Assembly (NCBI GenBank): GCA_009731375.1 | Contig: BJOX01000217.1 | Coordinates: forward strand, 26,435-90,434 | Length of the DNA stretch: 64,000 nt | Origin: Paulinella micropora | Lineage: Eukaryota > Cercozoa > Imbricatea > Euglyphida | Direction: 5' to 3' | In this document: positions 1 to 8,988 of the stretch, piece by piece | How the letters are laid out: each line of letters starts with the position of its first letter | Position numbering within the stretch: position 1 is the stretch's first letter | The notes under the pieces: generated by a model | What the model saw: the letters and a program-made list of their open reading frames with translations, nothing else | Databases searched by the model: none | What the model was told of the DNA's origin: nothing | Made by a program: the position numbers and the translations under genes

Positions 1-265
1 GGGGGGGGGGGGGGGGCATATGATGATCATGATGAATTATGGATGATGATGATGATCATAAATGATGAATATTAATGATGATGAATAATAAATGATGATA
101 TAGAAACACGATGATGATGACTGATGATGATGATTGATGATATGATGACGCATATGATGCATATGATGATGATGATGATGATAATAATAATAAATATCGA
201 TGATGATGCGATGATGATGATGATGATGATGATGATGCTGATGATGATGATGGTGATGGTGATGG

Positions 266-297
<32 letters not shown>

Positions 298-566
298 CAT
301 GATGATGCATGATGATGCATGATGATGCATGATGATGCATGATGATGCATGATGCATGATGATGATGCATGATGATGATGCATGATGATGATGCATGATG
401 ATGATGCATGATGATGATGCATGATGATGATGCATGATGCGCATATGATGCATGATGATGATGATGATGATGATGATGCATGATGCATGAATCAATGATG
501 ATGATGATGATGCTGCTGCTGATGATCATGATGATGATGATGCATATGATGATGATGATGATGATG

Positions 567-642
<76 letters not shown>
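1..642. repeat. ATG/ATGATGC and AAT microsatellites
   Basis: After a 16-base G run, the stretch to about 567 is almost pure ATG/GATGATGCAT repeat, and 568-642 is (AAT)n. Every long reading frame here is a homopolymer-type translation of the repeat, so no gene is called. This marks the flank as host DNA. Confidence 0.95.
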
Positions 643-643
<1 letters not shown>

Positions 644-1084
644 ATATCTGAGGCGTACTGATGCAGCTAATGGCATATCCTCAACGGACATAAGCCTCCA
701 ATGCCCTTGTTCGAGGTCCTCCACCCCCCCGTGTCAGTCTCTCGCCTGATGATCGGGGCCACCGATGGAGCTCCTGAGGGCAAGACTGCACTAAGCCGAG
801 GTTATTCCGCAGTCCCAGCAACCTCTTGCAAGACGTCACCGAATGTGCAAGTGCATACACCAAGCGCGGTTGCTAGAGCTGCCTCGAAACCCCACCCATA
901 ACAATCTGGTGTCTGCTGGGTCCTGGGCTATCAACCAGCATATGCGGAGTTTAAGATCTTTTACGCGCGCAACGACCCTCCTCCCCAGCATCTACCACCA
1001 AAGGGTTATGAGTTGGCGTCACAGTTTAACGCCTTGAGGCCATTGGGCTGGAACTCTGTTTAGCAAGTGTGACTAGGTTTTTTC
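643..1084. other. Unique host sequence without a recognisable gene
   Basis: Non-repetitive sequence between two microsatellite blocks. Short frames exist on both strands but none has family-like composition or a recognisable motif. I see no RNA gene. It may be a dispersed host repeat, because a CTGAGCCGAGG-type motif occurs in a loosely similar stretch near 29.2 kb. Confidence 0.5.
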
Positions 1085-1125
<41 letters not shown>

Positions 1126-1450
1126 TGATGATGATGCATGATGATGATGATGATGATGATGATAATGATGATGATGATGATGATGATGCATGATGATGAT
1201 GCATAATGATGCGCATATGATGCATGATGCGCATATGATGCATGTGATGCATGATGATGATGATGATGATGATGATGGATGATGATGATGATGATGATGA
1301 TGAAGGATGGAGCAAGAAAGCGCTATCTAAGCAATTTGCAAGCAAGCAAGCTAAGCAAACAAGCAAGCTTAACCGCAGCAAGCAAGCAAGAAACAAGGCA
1401 AGCAAACAAGCCAAACCGCAGGCAAGCCACCGTTTTTTGCTCACCCCGAC
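1085..1450. repeat. AAT and ATG microsatellites followed by degenerate CAAG repeat
   Basis: (AAT)n at about 1086-1124, (ATG)n with ATGC interruptions to about 1305, then a degenerate AGCAAGCA-type tetranucleotide tract to about 1430. No coding signal beyond repeat translation. Confidence 0.9.
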
Positions 1451-2389
1451 GTGATTTTCTTGGTCAGAGGTGGATGACAATGGTCTGATACTCAGGATTT
1501 TTTGTTTCTTTCAGCCCATTCACACCGTTATATGCCCTAAATAATCTGATAAATTTTCTGATAGACATCAAGGGAAAAAGAGAGGTAACAGGTGAACTTT
1601 CTAACTTTTTTATCAAGGAAGTCTCAATTTCACTGCAATAAAATGCTATTGTTTTTGCAAAAAAAAAAAAAAAAATCTAGCCCCTGCGCAAATTTTGGTG
1701 AATCATGCCGCTTGTTCGTAGAGGTGCCTGCCCCTGCGCAAATTTTGATGGCCGGATAGCTAGTCGTACAGGAAAGATCCCCTACATGTAAAAAATTAAT
1801 TTTTTTAAATATTAAAAATACTTCATATATAACTGAAATTACCTGTAAATTTTTTAAAAGTTTTGGAACTAGTACTGACTAGACTGACTCTAGTGACACG
1901 TCAACTACCACGCACTACAAGCCCGTTTATTCAAGGTATCTAGGATATACTCTGAAACAGTCAAGATATACCTTGAAAAGCCTCAAGATATTGTTTTCTT
2001 TACCTTGAACAGCCTCAAGGTAGTGCTTTCTATAACTTGAAATTGATAAAAGCCTCAATGTATTGATTTCAAAACCTTGAAACAGTGAAAAAAAAATTTT
2101 TCAATGTTTCAATGTAAACCTTGAAAGTTTCAATGGTACGTTCGGGCCGCAATAAGAAATCAGGAAAAGAACGTGCACTCAATAAGAAATCAGGAAAAGT
2201 AGTTAGGAAGTGTGCCAAAACCAAAATTTAGTATTTTTACCAAAGGGGGCGGTTTAAATAATTAAAAAAGCATTTATTTGATTTTTCCCCCGCCTTTTTA
2301 ATCTTTTCTACTAAGAGTGCATGTGATTGATCAAAGAGCAGAGTTTACACACGCAAGGATTTTTTGAATTTTTTTTTACCAGTCAGGGC
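1451..2389. other. AT-rich host intergenic sequence
   Basis: No gene is visible. A short direct repeat (CCCCTGCGCAAATTTTG) occurs near 1680 and 1731. Between about 1935 and 2130 there are several degenerate copies of a CAAGATATACCTTGA-like motif, related to the exact palindrome repeated at 3.2-5.0 kb. AATAAGAAATCAGGAAAAG is repeated at about 2150 and 2180. Confidence 0.5.
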
Positions 2390-2489
2390 TCTCTCTCTCT
2401 CTCTCATTCTCTCTCTAGTATTAGTACCTCTCTCTCTATCTCTCTCTCCATCTCTCTCTCTCTCTTTTCTTTCCTTCTCTCAAGATCTC

Positions 2490-2543
<54 letters not shown>

Positions 2544-2650
2544 GCTCTCGATCTCTCTCTCTCCCCCTCCCTCTCGATCTCTCTCTCTCTCGCTGTACAT
2601 GTTCTTTCTCTGTTCATGTCTCGCTCTCTCTGTACATGTCTCTCTCTCTC
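2390..2650. repeat. CT dinucleotide tract
   Basis: Long (CT)n with interruptions. Similar tracts recur at about 3010-3185, 3517-3612, 4060-4135, 4500-4550, 4870-4925 and 6419-6550. Frames through them translate as Ser-Leu repeats and are not genes. Confidence 0.95.
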
Positions 2651-2651
2651 C

Positions 2652-3022
2652 ATCTCACGACAACGCATGCTTGAGTGCCTGTCTACGTGGCATTGATTAA
2701 GTACGGGCCCTAGTATTTGTGTTGGTTGGTGTACCAATTGCAAAACTACGTGCTTCAGAACGACTTTGCAGAGGTAGGAATGAATATCTTTTGATGTATA
2801 TTGCTGGTACATGTCCCGAGTTACCGCCGTGACGTAGAAGGCGTATGCACAAAGGTTTGTTCTACGGTTTTGCGATAAACGCATATGCGAGGGTTGGCTT
2901 TTTATTTGCTTGCACGTTTTACTTTTTTTACTTACTACATAATGCATCATTTATATGTACTGTATATATTATATATATGCACAAACTTTTCTCTGCATCT
3001 CTTTCTCTCTGTTGCTTTTTCC

Positions 3023-3053
<31 letters not shown>

Positions 3054-3420
3054 TTCTCTCTTTCTCTCTCTACTCTCTCTCTCTCTCATTTCTCTCAATC
3101 TCTCTCTCATTTCTCTATTTCTTTTCTTTCATTCTTTCAAAATATGTCTCAATGTGTCTCTCTCTCTCCTTCTCTCTCCCTCTCTGAATCAAGGTATACC
3201 TTGCTTTACCAAGGTATACCTTGCCCTACCAAGGTATACCTTGAATCACAGTATGAGCCGAAGGCAATCTACAAAACATTCTAACAGGGCTTAGCGCAAG
3301 ATAATTAATACTAACATAATTATGTCAGGCGGAAGATGAACAGTGCATAGCGCAAGATAATTAATGATAACATAAGGGGACATGAAGGGACTTGCTGTCC
3401 ATTTCATTTACAGCCAACGA
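2652..3420 (+). repeat. Segmental duplication, first copy
   Basis: This segment starts at the CATCTCACGACAACG motif after the CT tract. It is repeated with a few differences from about 4132 to 4785, including the stretch GGTTGGTGTACCAATTGC, the run into TATATGCACAAAC, a CT tract, the CAAGGTATACCTTG triplet and AGCCGAAGGCAATC. A third partial copy covers about 4900-5060. It is non-coding as far as I can see. Confidence 0.85.
3190..3247. repeat. Triplet of 14-bp palindromes CAAGGTATACCTTG
   Basis: CAAGGTATACCTTG is its own reverse complement. Three copies sit at about 21-bp spacing, separated by CTTTAC or CCCTAC spacers. The whole triplet recurs with single-base changes at about 4003-4050, 4553-4605 and 4926-4983, each time directly after a CT tract. 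Function unknown. It could be a protein-binding array or a repeat-family terminus. Confidence 0.8.
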
Positions 3421-3522
3421 CAATCCTGTAAGAGAAGAACCTAGTGGCTAGGTTGAGGAGAAAAACCTGGCCAGAACATCTTCTTCTCCTCAACTTAGCT
3501 CTACTGTACCACAGTGCTGCTG

Positions 3523-3610
<88 letters not shown>

Positions 3611-3639
3611 ACACTTCAAACTGGATGCACAGCGCGGGA

Positions 3640-3950
3640 AGAAACCAAGTAGCTGTTTCTTCGTGCGTTATGCGAGCACTGGTGAAACTTGTTTTTCATT
3701 TGAGGCAGTATTCTGGCAAGAAATTACAAATTTCTTCAGCAGTAAAACTTCTTGCTACGATTCTTTGTCTGACCGCTACGGTCGTTACGGGTGTGCAGGG
3801 CCGAAAAAAACCAAGTAGCTGTTTTTTTCTGCGCTGCGCCATCCCTGGTGAAACTTGTTTCTTTTAGCGGAGGGTGTTGGCATGAAATTACACATTTCTT
3901 CCGCTGTAAAATTTCATTCCAATGTTCTTCTTCTGACCCTGGAAACTTCG
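3640..3950 (+). repeat. Diverged tandem duplication
   Basis: A unit containing ACCAAGTAGCTGTTT, TGGTGAAACTTGTTT and AAATTACAAATTTCTTC (about 3640-3775) is followed by a diverged copy (about 3806-3945). No open frame is conserved between the copies, so I treat it as non-coding. Confidence 0.7.
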
Positions 3951-4092
3951 TTACTTGTTGGTTCCATTCTGCCCTCTCTTTCCCTCTCTGAATCAAGGTA
4001 TACCTTCCCTTACCAAGGTATACCTTGCCCTACCAAGATATACCTTGAATCACAGATCTCTCTCTACCTCTCCCTCCCTCTCGATCTCTCTC

Positions 4093-4131
<39 letters not shown>

Positions 4132-4136
<5 letters not shown>

Positions 4137-4510
4137 TCACGACAACGTATGCTTGAGTGCCTGTCTACGTGGCATTGATTAAGTACGGGCCCTAGTCTTT
4201 GTGATGGTTGGTGTACCAATTGCAAAACTACGTGCTTCAGAACGACTTTGTAGATGTAGGAATGAATATCTTTTGATGTATATTGCTGGTACATGTTCCG
4301 AGTTACCGCCGTGACGTAGAAGGCGTATGCACAAAGGTTTGTTCTACGGTTTTGCGATAAACGCATATGAGAGGGTTGGCTTTTTATTTGCTTGCACGTT
4401 TGAATTTTTTACTTACTACATGATGCATCATTTATATGTACTGTATATATTATATATATGCACAAACTTTTCTCTGCATCTCTTTCTCTCTGTCTCTCTG
4501 TTGCTTTTTC

Positions 4511-4544
<34 letters not shown>

Positions 4545-4785
4545 ATCTGAATCAATGTATACCTTGCCTTACCAAGGTATACCTTGCCCTACCAAGGTAT
4601 ATCTTGAATCACAGTATGAGCCGAAGGCAATCTACAAAACATTCTAACAGTGCTTAGCGCAAGATAATTAATATATGCACGGCGGAAGATGAACAGTGCA
4701 TAGCGCAAGATAATTAATACTAACATAAGGCGATATGAAGGGACTTGCTTACCATTTCATTTACAGCCAACGACAATCCTGCAAG
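4132..4785 (+). repeat. Segmental duplication, second copy
   Basis: Near-identical to 2652-3420 with shorter CT tracts and scattered substitutions. The tail (AGCCGAAGGCAATC, then AACCTAGTGGCTAGGTTGAGG) is shared too. A tandem arrangement separated by CT tracts suggests unequal exchange or a repeat family. Confidence 0.85.
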
Positions 4786-4871
4786 AGAAGAACCTAGTGG
4801 CTAGGTTGAGGAGAAAAACCTAGCCAGAACATATTCTCCTCAACCTAGCTCTACTGTACCACGGCGCTGCT

Positions 4872-4911
<40 letters not shown>

Positions 4912-5124
4912 TCCCTCCCTCTCTGAATCAAGGTATACCTTGCCTTACCAAGGTATATCTTGCCCTACCAAGGTATACCTTGAACCACAGTATAAGCCGA
5001 AGGCAATCTACAAAAACATTCCAACAGGGCTTAGAGGAAGATAATTAATACTAACATAATTATGTCAGGCGCAAGATGATTAACACCAACATAAATATGT
5101 CTGTCGTATTAGGTGCTTCTTATC

Positions 5125-5640
5125 ATGTCCGATGCTTCCGTAGTCTCATCGTCAAGCCTTACGGACAATGACAAGGAGAGCGATTGCTCACTGGATAGTC
5201 ACCAAAAGAAACTTCTTTATTCTTACTCCCCTGCAACCAGTGTCCATGCATTCGACGATAACTCAACTACTGAATGTACCTGGTGTGCGGAGCACAAGCG
5301 TCCAATCACCCTTTTGAAAAGAAATGTAGGTCAACACCGTTGTTCCCACTTCCGGACTTTATTACAACTCATGAAAAGAACATCGAAAATTTCCTCAACA
5401 TATTACAAGCTTTATTGGGACACCAAGAAAGAAATCATAAAAGGTAACAAACCAGCGACAGGAGAATTGCCCGAAAGGTTGGGAGAAGGCCCGAAAAAAA
5501 GAAAGAAAAAAAAAACCAAGCATAGGCAAAGTATTAATATATCCTCCAAAAGCATATACTCCACAGGTGATGAAAAATGTGATAACGACAGCATCTGTAC
5601 CAGTAGTAGCAATAGTGGTAGCGCTGATAGAAGTAATTGA
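5125..5640 (+). CDS. Uncertain host ORF with a Cys/His cluster
   Basis: About 171 codons from the second ATG to a TGA stop (an upstream in-frame ATG gives 175). The protein is Ser-rich at the start, then has a C-x2-C followed by H and C residues (CTWCAEHK, GQHRCSHF) that could be one zinc finger, then a Lys-rich stretch (KKRKKKKTKHR) resembling a nuclear localisation signal. I recognise no family. It lies in repeat-rich host DNA, so it may be a transposon remnant, an exon or a chance ORF. Confidence 0.3.
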   Translation: MSDASVVSSSSLTDNDKESDCSLDSHQKKLLYSYSPATSVHAFDDNSTTECTWCAEHKRPITLLKRNVGQHRCSHFRTLLQLMKRTSKISSTYYKLYWDTKKEIIKGNKPATGELPERLGEGPKKRKKKKTKHRQSINISSKSIYSTGDEKCDNDSICTSSSNSGSADRSN

Positions 5641-5882
5641 GGTGGACATGCTGCTGCTTCTATGCGGAGAAGAGGCTGGTGGTGGGTGAGGCTTTTAAAC
5701 AACAACAACAACAACATTATCATCATAATCATCATACCTGTAGGCTGGAGCGTAGGCTGGTGGTGGGTTTAGTGTGGGGCTTGGCCGCCTATTGGGGTAA
5801 GTCTTGACTACTCAGAAGGAGAAAAATTACGTTTGTTCTTTTCTCATTCTAAAAGCGGTTCTGGATTAGGTCCGTCGCAACT

Positions 5883-6415
5883 TTGTCGCCAGTCCGCCTC
5901 GCTGCACGCGGCAACACATACAGCTCCAACTCCTCCTCTTCCTCCTTTTCCTCCTCTACTACCACCTCCACCGCGACTGGTTCTACTTCTCCCTCTCTTC
6001 ATCCTCCTCTGCCTGCTTGCCCTCCACGCTTCGCGAAAAAGAAGAAAGATGCACTGCGAGTTATTGTGGTGGGGGACATCCACGGCTGCCTGGCAGAGCT
6101 GCTGGAGCTGCTGAAAAAATGTGAGTACGAGGCCGAGCAGGACCTGCTTGTGTTGGTTGGGGACTTGGTCGGCAAGGGCCCGTTTGGAAGTGAGGTGGTA
6201 TCGTGGGCACGCGCCAACAATGTCGCTTGCGTAATGGGCAACCACGACCATTATCTACTCGAACATTGGCGCAAAGGGCTCAACTTCCAAAATATCAGAC
6301 ATGACACACATCGGGACGCGGCAAGCAAGCTGAGCGAAGCGGACTGGCAGTGGCTTGCCTCACTGCCTTACCTGTTCTCCCTGCCTTCCTGGAACACTCT
6401 CATCGTCCACGCTGG

Positions 6416-6418
<3 letters not shown>
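5883..6418 (+). CDS. ApaH/PPP-like metallophosphatase exon (partial)
   Basis: After a Ser/Pro-rich stretch the translation has the signature motifs of calcineurin-like metallophosphatases, close to bis(5'-nucleosyl)-tetraphosphatase/ApaH-like enzymes, in order: GDIHGC (metal ligands D and H), GDLVGKGP, GNHDH and VHAGV. These enzymes bind two metals and hydrolyse phosphoesters or dinucleoside polyphosphates. There is no in-frame ATG and an in-frame stop lies near 5855, so the 5' end must come from an upstream exon. Coding ends where VHAGV meets a CT tract, poly-C and an assembly gap. The C-terminal motifs are missing from view. The repeat probably starts an intron but could equally be a break. 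This is host, not viral. Confidence 0.7.
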
Positions 6419-6449
<31 letters not shown>

Positions 6450-6739
6450 CCTCTTCTCTTCCCTTCTCTTCTCTTCTCTCTTTTCTTCCTTCCCTTCTCT
6501 TCCCTTCTCTTCTCTTCTCTTCTCTCTCTCTCTCTATCTCTCTCTCCCTCTCCCCCCCCCCCCCCCCCCCCCCCCCCNNNNNNNNNNNNNNNNNNNNNNN
6601 NNNNNNNNNNNNNNNNNNNNNNNNNNNNNNNNNNNNNNNNNNNNNNNNNNNNNNNNNNNNNNNNNNNNNNNNNNNNNNNNNNNNNNNNNNNNNNNNNNNN
6701 NNNNNNNNNNNNNNNNNNNNNNNNNNNNNNNNNNNNNNN

Positions 6740-6809
<70 letters not shown>

Positions 6810-6819
6810 NNNNNNNNNN
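6419..6819. repeat. CT and poly-C tract, gaps and ATT microsatellite at E1 left flank
   Basis: CT/CTTT repeat, then a C run to 6577, N at 6578-6739, (ATT)n at 6740-6809 and ten N at 6810-6819. The E1 inverted repeat begins at 6820. Because of the gap the exact host-virus junction and any target-site duplication cannot be read. Confidence 0.9.
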
Positions 6820-7225
6820 GCACCGACGGGAATCGAACTGGCGACAGCGCCCAGATGGTAGAACTTGACCACTGGAAAAAAGGACGAGGACAGGGGGGGG
6901 GTTTCTAAGGCTCCCCCGCCCCCCTGTCCTTTTGAATTTTGCTATCGTTTGCCATTTTTGACATATCTGTTCATATAAAAGAGATAACAGCATAAATCCC
7001 CACAAAAACAAGAAAAACGAGCAGAGAGAAAAAAACAGAAAATCCAATCCCACAAAAATCGTGGGTTTGTGGAAAAAAATAAAGAAACGCCAAAATGGTC
7101 CGCACTTTACGACATACCGCATTGCGATGACCATTTCGGCCCTTTGGTCCCCGAAATAAAAAAGGAAATCTACAAATCAAAAATTATCTTTTTCTTTTTG
7201 TGCCGTTTGGTTTCGATTATGTTTT
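6820..7225 (+). repeat. E1 left terminal inverted repeat
   Basis: Reads as the reverse complement of 28047-28453. From the outside it holds a tRNA 3'-end-like stretch, a G-run/C-run inverted repeat (AGGACAGGGGGG at about 6885 against CCCCCCTGTCCT at about 6921), AT-rich DNA, and the last ~55 bases of the integrase gene. Its outer edge abuts an N gap. Confidence 0.95.
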
Positions 7226-8111
7226 CTGGTTGTATATCTTCTTTTTTTAATACTTGTTTTATCTTCTTCTCCTTCGTTATCTCTTGGACTTGTTCGTTAA
7301 TTTGTTTTTCGTCATCAACTGGCTTTTCAAACTTAGTCTTTAATAACTCACGGGGGCTAACTAGTTCTTTATTAGATAGCACAATCTTAAATCCATTTCT
7401 ACCCAAAACCGTATATATCTGCTTTGACCAAGTTCGTCCGCCTTTTGAAAATAGATTTCGTTGAACTTCTCGTCTTACCTTATCGCCTGGTTCAAATTCG
7501 TTAATACTTTCATCTCTTTCAATTTTTTGTTTATTAGTAGCTTTTCCATTCATGATGTCAACTGGTCTAGCTTTGATTGTTGGATGAAAACGATTATTGT
7601 AAGCTTTGACCATATCATCAATGTATGAGACCCAGTCAAAGTTCCCATTGGTTTCAAATAGTATATCAAGCCACCTTCTAATAGTTCTAATAACTCTGTC
7701 GACTATTGCGAGTGCTTTGTGGTCTCCTACTTCAACTGTTCTGTGTTCAATGTTATGTTCATCAAAATATTTATTAACTGCTCCTTTGTATTCTCCTCCG
7801 CTATCTGTTGTAATGATTTCTGGAATATATGGAATAGATTTCAAACCAGTATATACTTCATTCGCAGTTTTATTTTTTAGCGGTCTAACTTCTAAAAACC
7901 TACTATTAGTGTCAATCCAAACCAACATAAAGGCATATTTTTTATTACCTGGTTTATCTTTTAACTTAGACATATCCGCTAAATCTACGAACACTTGTTT
8001 CAGCGGTTTATCAGCCCATATCGTATTCCATTTCTTGCTTTGTTTTTTCTGAAAATGTAGTTCTAGTGCCTGTTGCTCTTTCAGTTCTTGTATATGGTCG
8101 TCCATCCGCAC
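7170..8111 (-). CDS. Retroviral-type (rve/DDE) integrase
   Basis: A 313-residue RNase H-fold integrase of the Polinton/PLV type, expected to insert the linear viral DNA into host chromosomes. Near residue 40 is VFVDLADM with the first catalytic Asp, then TTDSGGEYKG with the second. The third acidic position, usually Glu in a VER-type helix, is Asp here (LAIVDRVIRT), 35 residues after the second. The C-terminal part (EPGDKVRREV, then WSKQIYTVL) matches the SH3-like DNA-binding domain of integrases. There is no N-terminal HHCC zinc finger. The gene reads outward and its 3' end lies in the left TIR. Downstream neighbours on the same strand are the zinc-finger and acidic proteins. Confidence 0.9.
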   Translation of the reverse strand: MRMDDHIQELKEQQALELHFQKKQSKKWNTIWADKPLKQVFVDLADMSKLKDKPGNKKYAFMLVWIDTNSRFLEVRPLKNKTANEVYTGLKSIPYIPEIITTDSGGEYKGAVNKYFDEHNIEHRTVEVGDHKALAIVDRVIRTIRRWLDILFETNGNFDWVSYIDDMVKAYNNRFHPTIKARPVDIMNGKATNKQKIERDESINEFEPGDKVRREVQRNLFSKGGRTWSKQIYTVLGRNGFKIVLSNKELVSPRELLKTKFEKPVDDEKQINEQVQEITKEKKIKQVLKKEDIQPENIIETKRHKKKKIIFDL

Positions 8112-8132
8112 CTCCCTTTTTTAGTGAAGGTT

Positions 8133-8390
8133 CTAATACTTAATGACACCTAATGCTGTATCCTTATATATTAATCTTTCTTTTTTTTCTAGTTCAAAAC
8201 AATAATTAGAACAAAACTCGTACGTATAAAATCGGTCGAAACTGTCATCAATCGCAGTAATCTGTCGGTTCGCTAAACATAAAGTTAGTCCACACACATA
8301 ACAGCAATTGAAGTCATACTCAAAACGATTATATAAATAGTCCATAATGTACAGACGGACATCCAGCGGTAAATTTTTTATCTTGTTCAT
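8133..8390 (-). CDS. Small F-box-like/zinc-finger protein
   Basis: 85 residues. The N-terminus (LPLDVRLYIMDYLYNRF) resembles the hydrophobic helix pair of an F-box. It is followed by CCYVCGL and FCSNYCFE, a C-x2-C plus C-x3-C arrangement typical of an MYM/FCS or treble-clef zinc finger. E2 has a protein of the same layout at 50745-51014, also next to its recombinase. Function unknown. A ubiquitin-ligase adaptor or DNA-binding cofactor role is only inference. Confidence 0.65.
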   Translation of the reverse strand: MNKIKNLPLDVRLYIMDYLYNRFEYDFNCCYVCGLTLCLANRQITAIDDSFDRFYTYEFCSNYCFELEKKERLIYKDTALGVIKY

Positions 8391-8395
8391 CTATA

Positions 8396-8908
8396 TTAAA
8401 ACTTTAAAAACATTTTTGAAATATCATTACTTTCTTTTTTTGTCTTCTCCGGTTGTCCCGCATAAACATTGACATTAACACGGCCGGTCTTTTTCCCCCC
8501 TTTCTTTGGCTGAGGCTCCTCCTCGCTTTCCTCGCTTTCGCTATCATCGCTTTCTTCTTCAACTTTCTTTTTTACTACTTTCTTCGCCTTCTTCTGTTTG
8601 GTTTTAAGTTTCATACCCGCAACACGTCGCGCAACGATATCTACAAAATCCTGTTCGACCTCTTCCTCGTCCGAGCTGCTTTCCTCGATCGGCTCACCAT
8701 CCCGCCCGTCTATCATATCCTTCGCCAACTGCTTCTTAGTAATGTGTTCCATCTTTTCGTCTTCATTCATTTCTTTCACATTCTTAGCCTCTTCCTCAGC
8801 GAGTAATTCCTTAGCCCGCTCAATCTTTCTTTGCCTCGCATACTGTTTCTTCATTACAGTCGCCTTTTCAAGGTTCTTTATGGCAATCTCTCTATTTCCT
8901 CTCGGCAT
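8396..8908 (-). CDS. Charged, partly disordered protein
   Basis: From the ATG at 8908 (MPRGNREIA) the protein has about 170 residues. A basic helical N-terminal half is followed by an acidic Ser/Glu tract (ESSSDEEEVEQD), a Lys-rich tract (KKAKKVVKKKVEEE), another acidic tract and a short C-terminal motif ending SKMFLKF. The frame stays open upstream to 8989, but a TATATATA stretch sits just before the 8908 start, so I prefer it. I recognise no family. The alternating charge suggests a nucleic-acid or scaffold role. Confidence 0.6.
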   Translation of the reverse strand: MPRGNREIAIKNLEKATVMKKQYARQRKIERAKELLAEEEAKNVKEMNEDEKMEHITKKQLAKDMIDGRDGEPIEESSSDEEEVEQDFVDIVARRVAGMKLKTKQKKAKKVVKKKVEEESDDSESEESEEEPQPKKGGKKTGRVNVNVYAGQPEKTKKESNDISKMFLKF

Positions 8909-8988
8909 TCTCGGGTATATATATAACCAAAAATAATTTTTATTCGGATTAATTATTATCCAATTTATATAGCACCTCATTCGGTTCA

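Noticed and set aside
37-749. Long Met/His/Ile/Ser homopolymer frames
   Set aside because: They are translations of ATG and AAT microsatellites.
2327-4657. Ser-Leu-rich frames and their Arg-Glu antisense partners
   Set aside because: They follow CT dinucleotide tracts and are not conserved between the duplicated copies.
6350-6868. Frames crossing the N gaps and ATT repeat
   Set aside because: They are artefacts of unknown bases and repeats; the real coding stops near 6418.
7606-8052. Plus-strand frame opposite the integrase
   Set aside because: Shadow of the integrase gene, without any family features.
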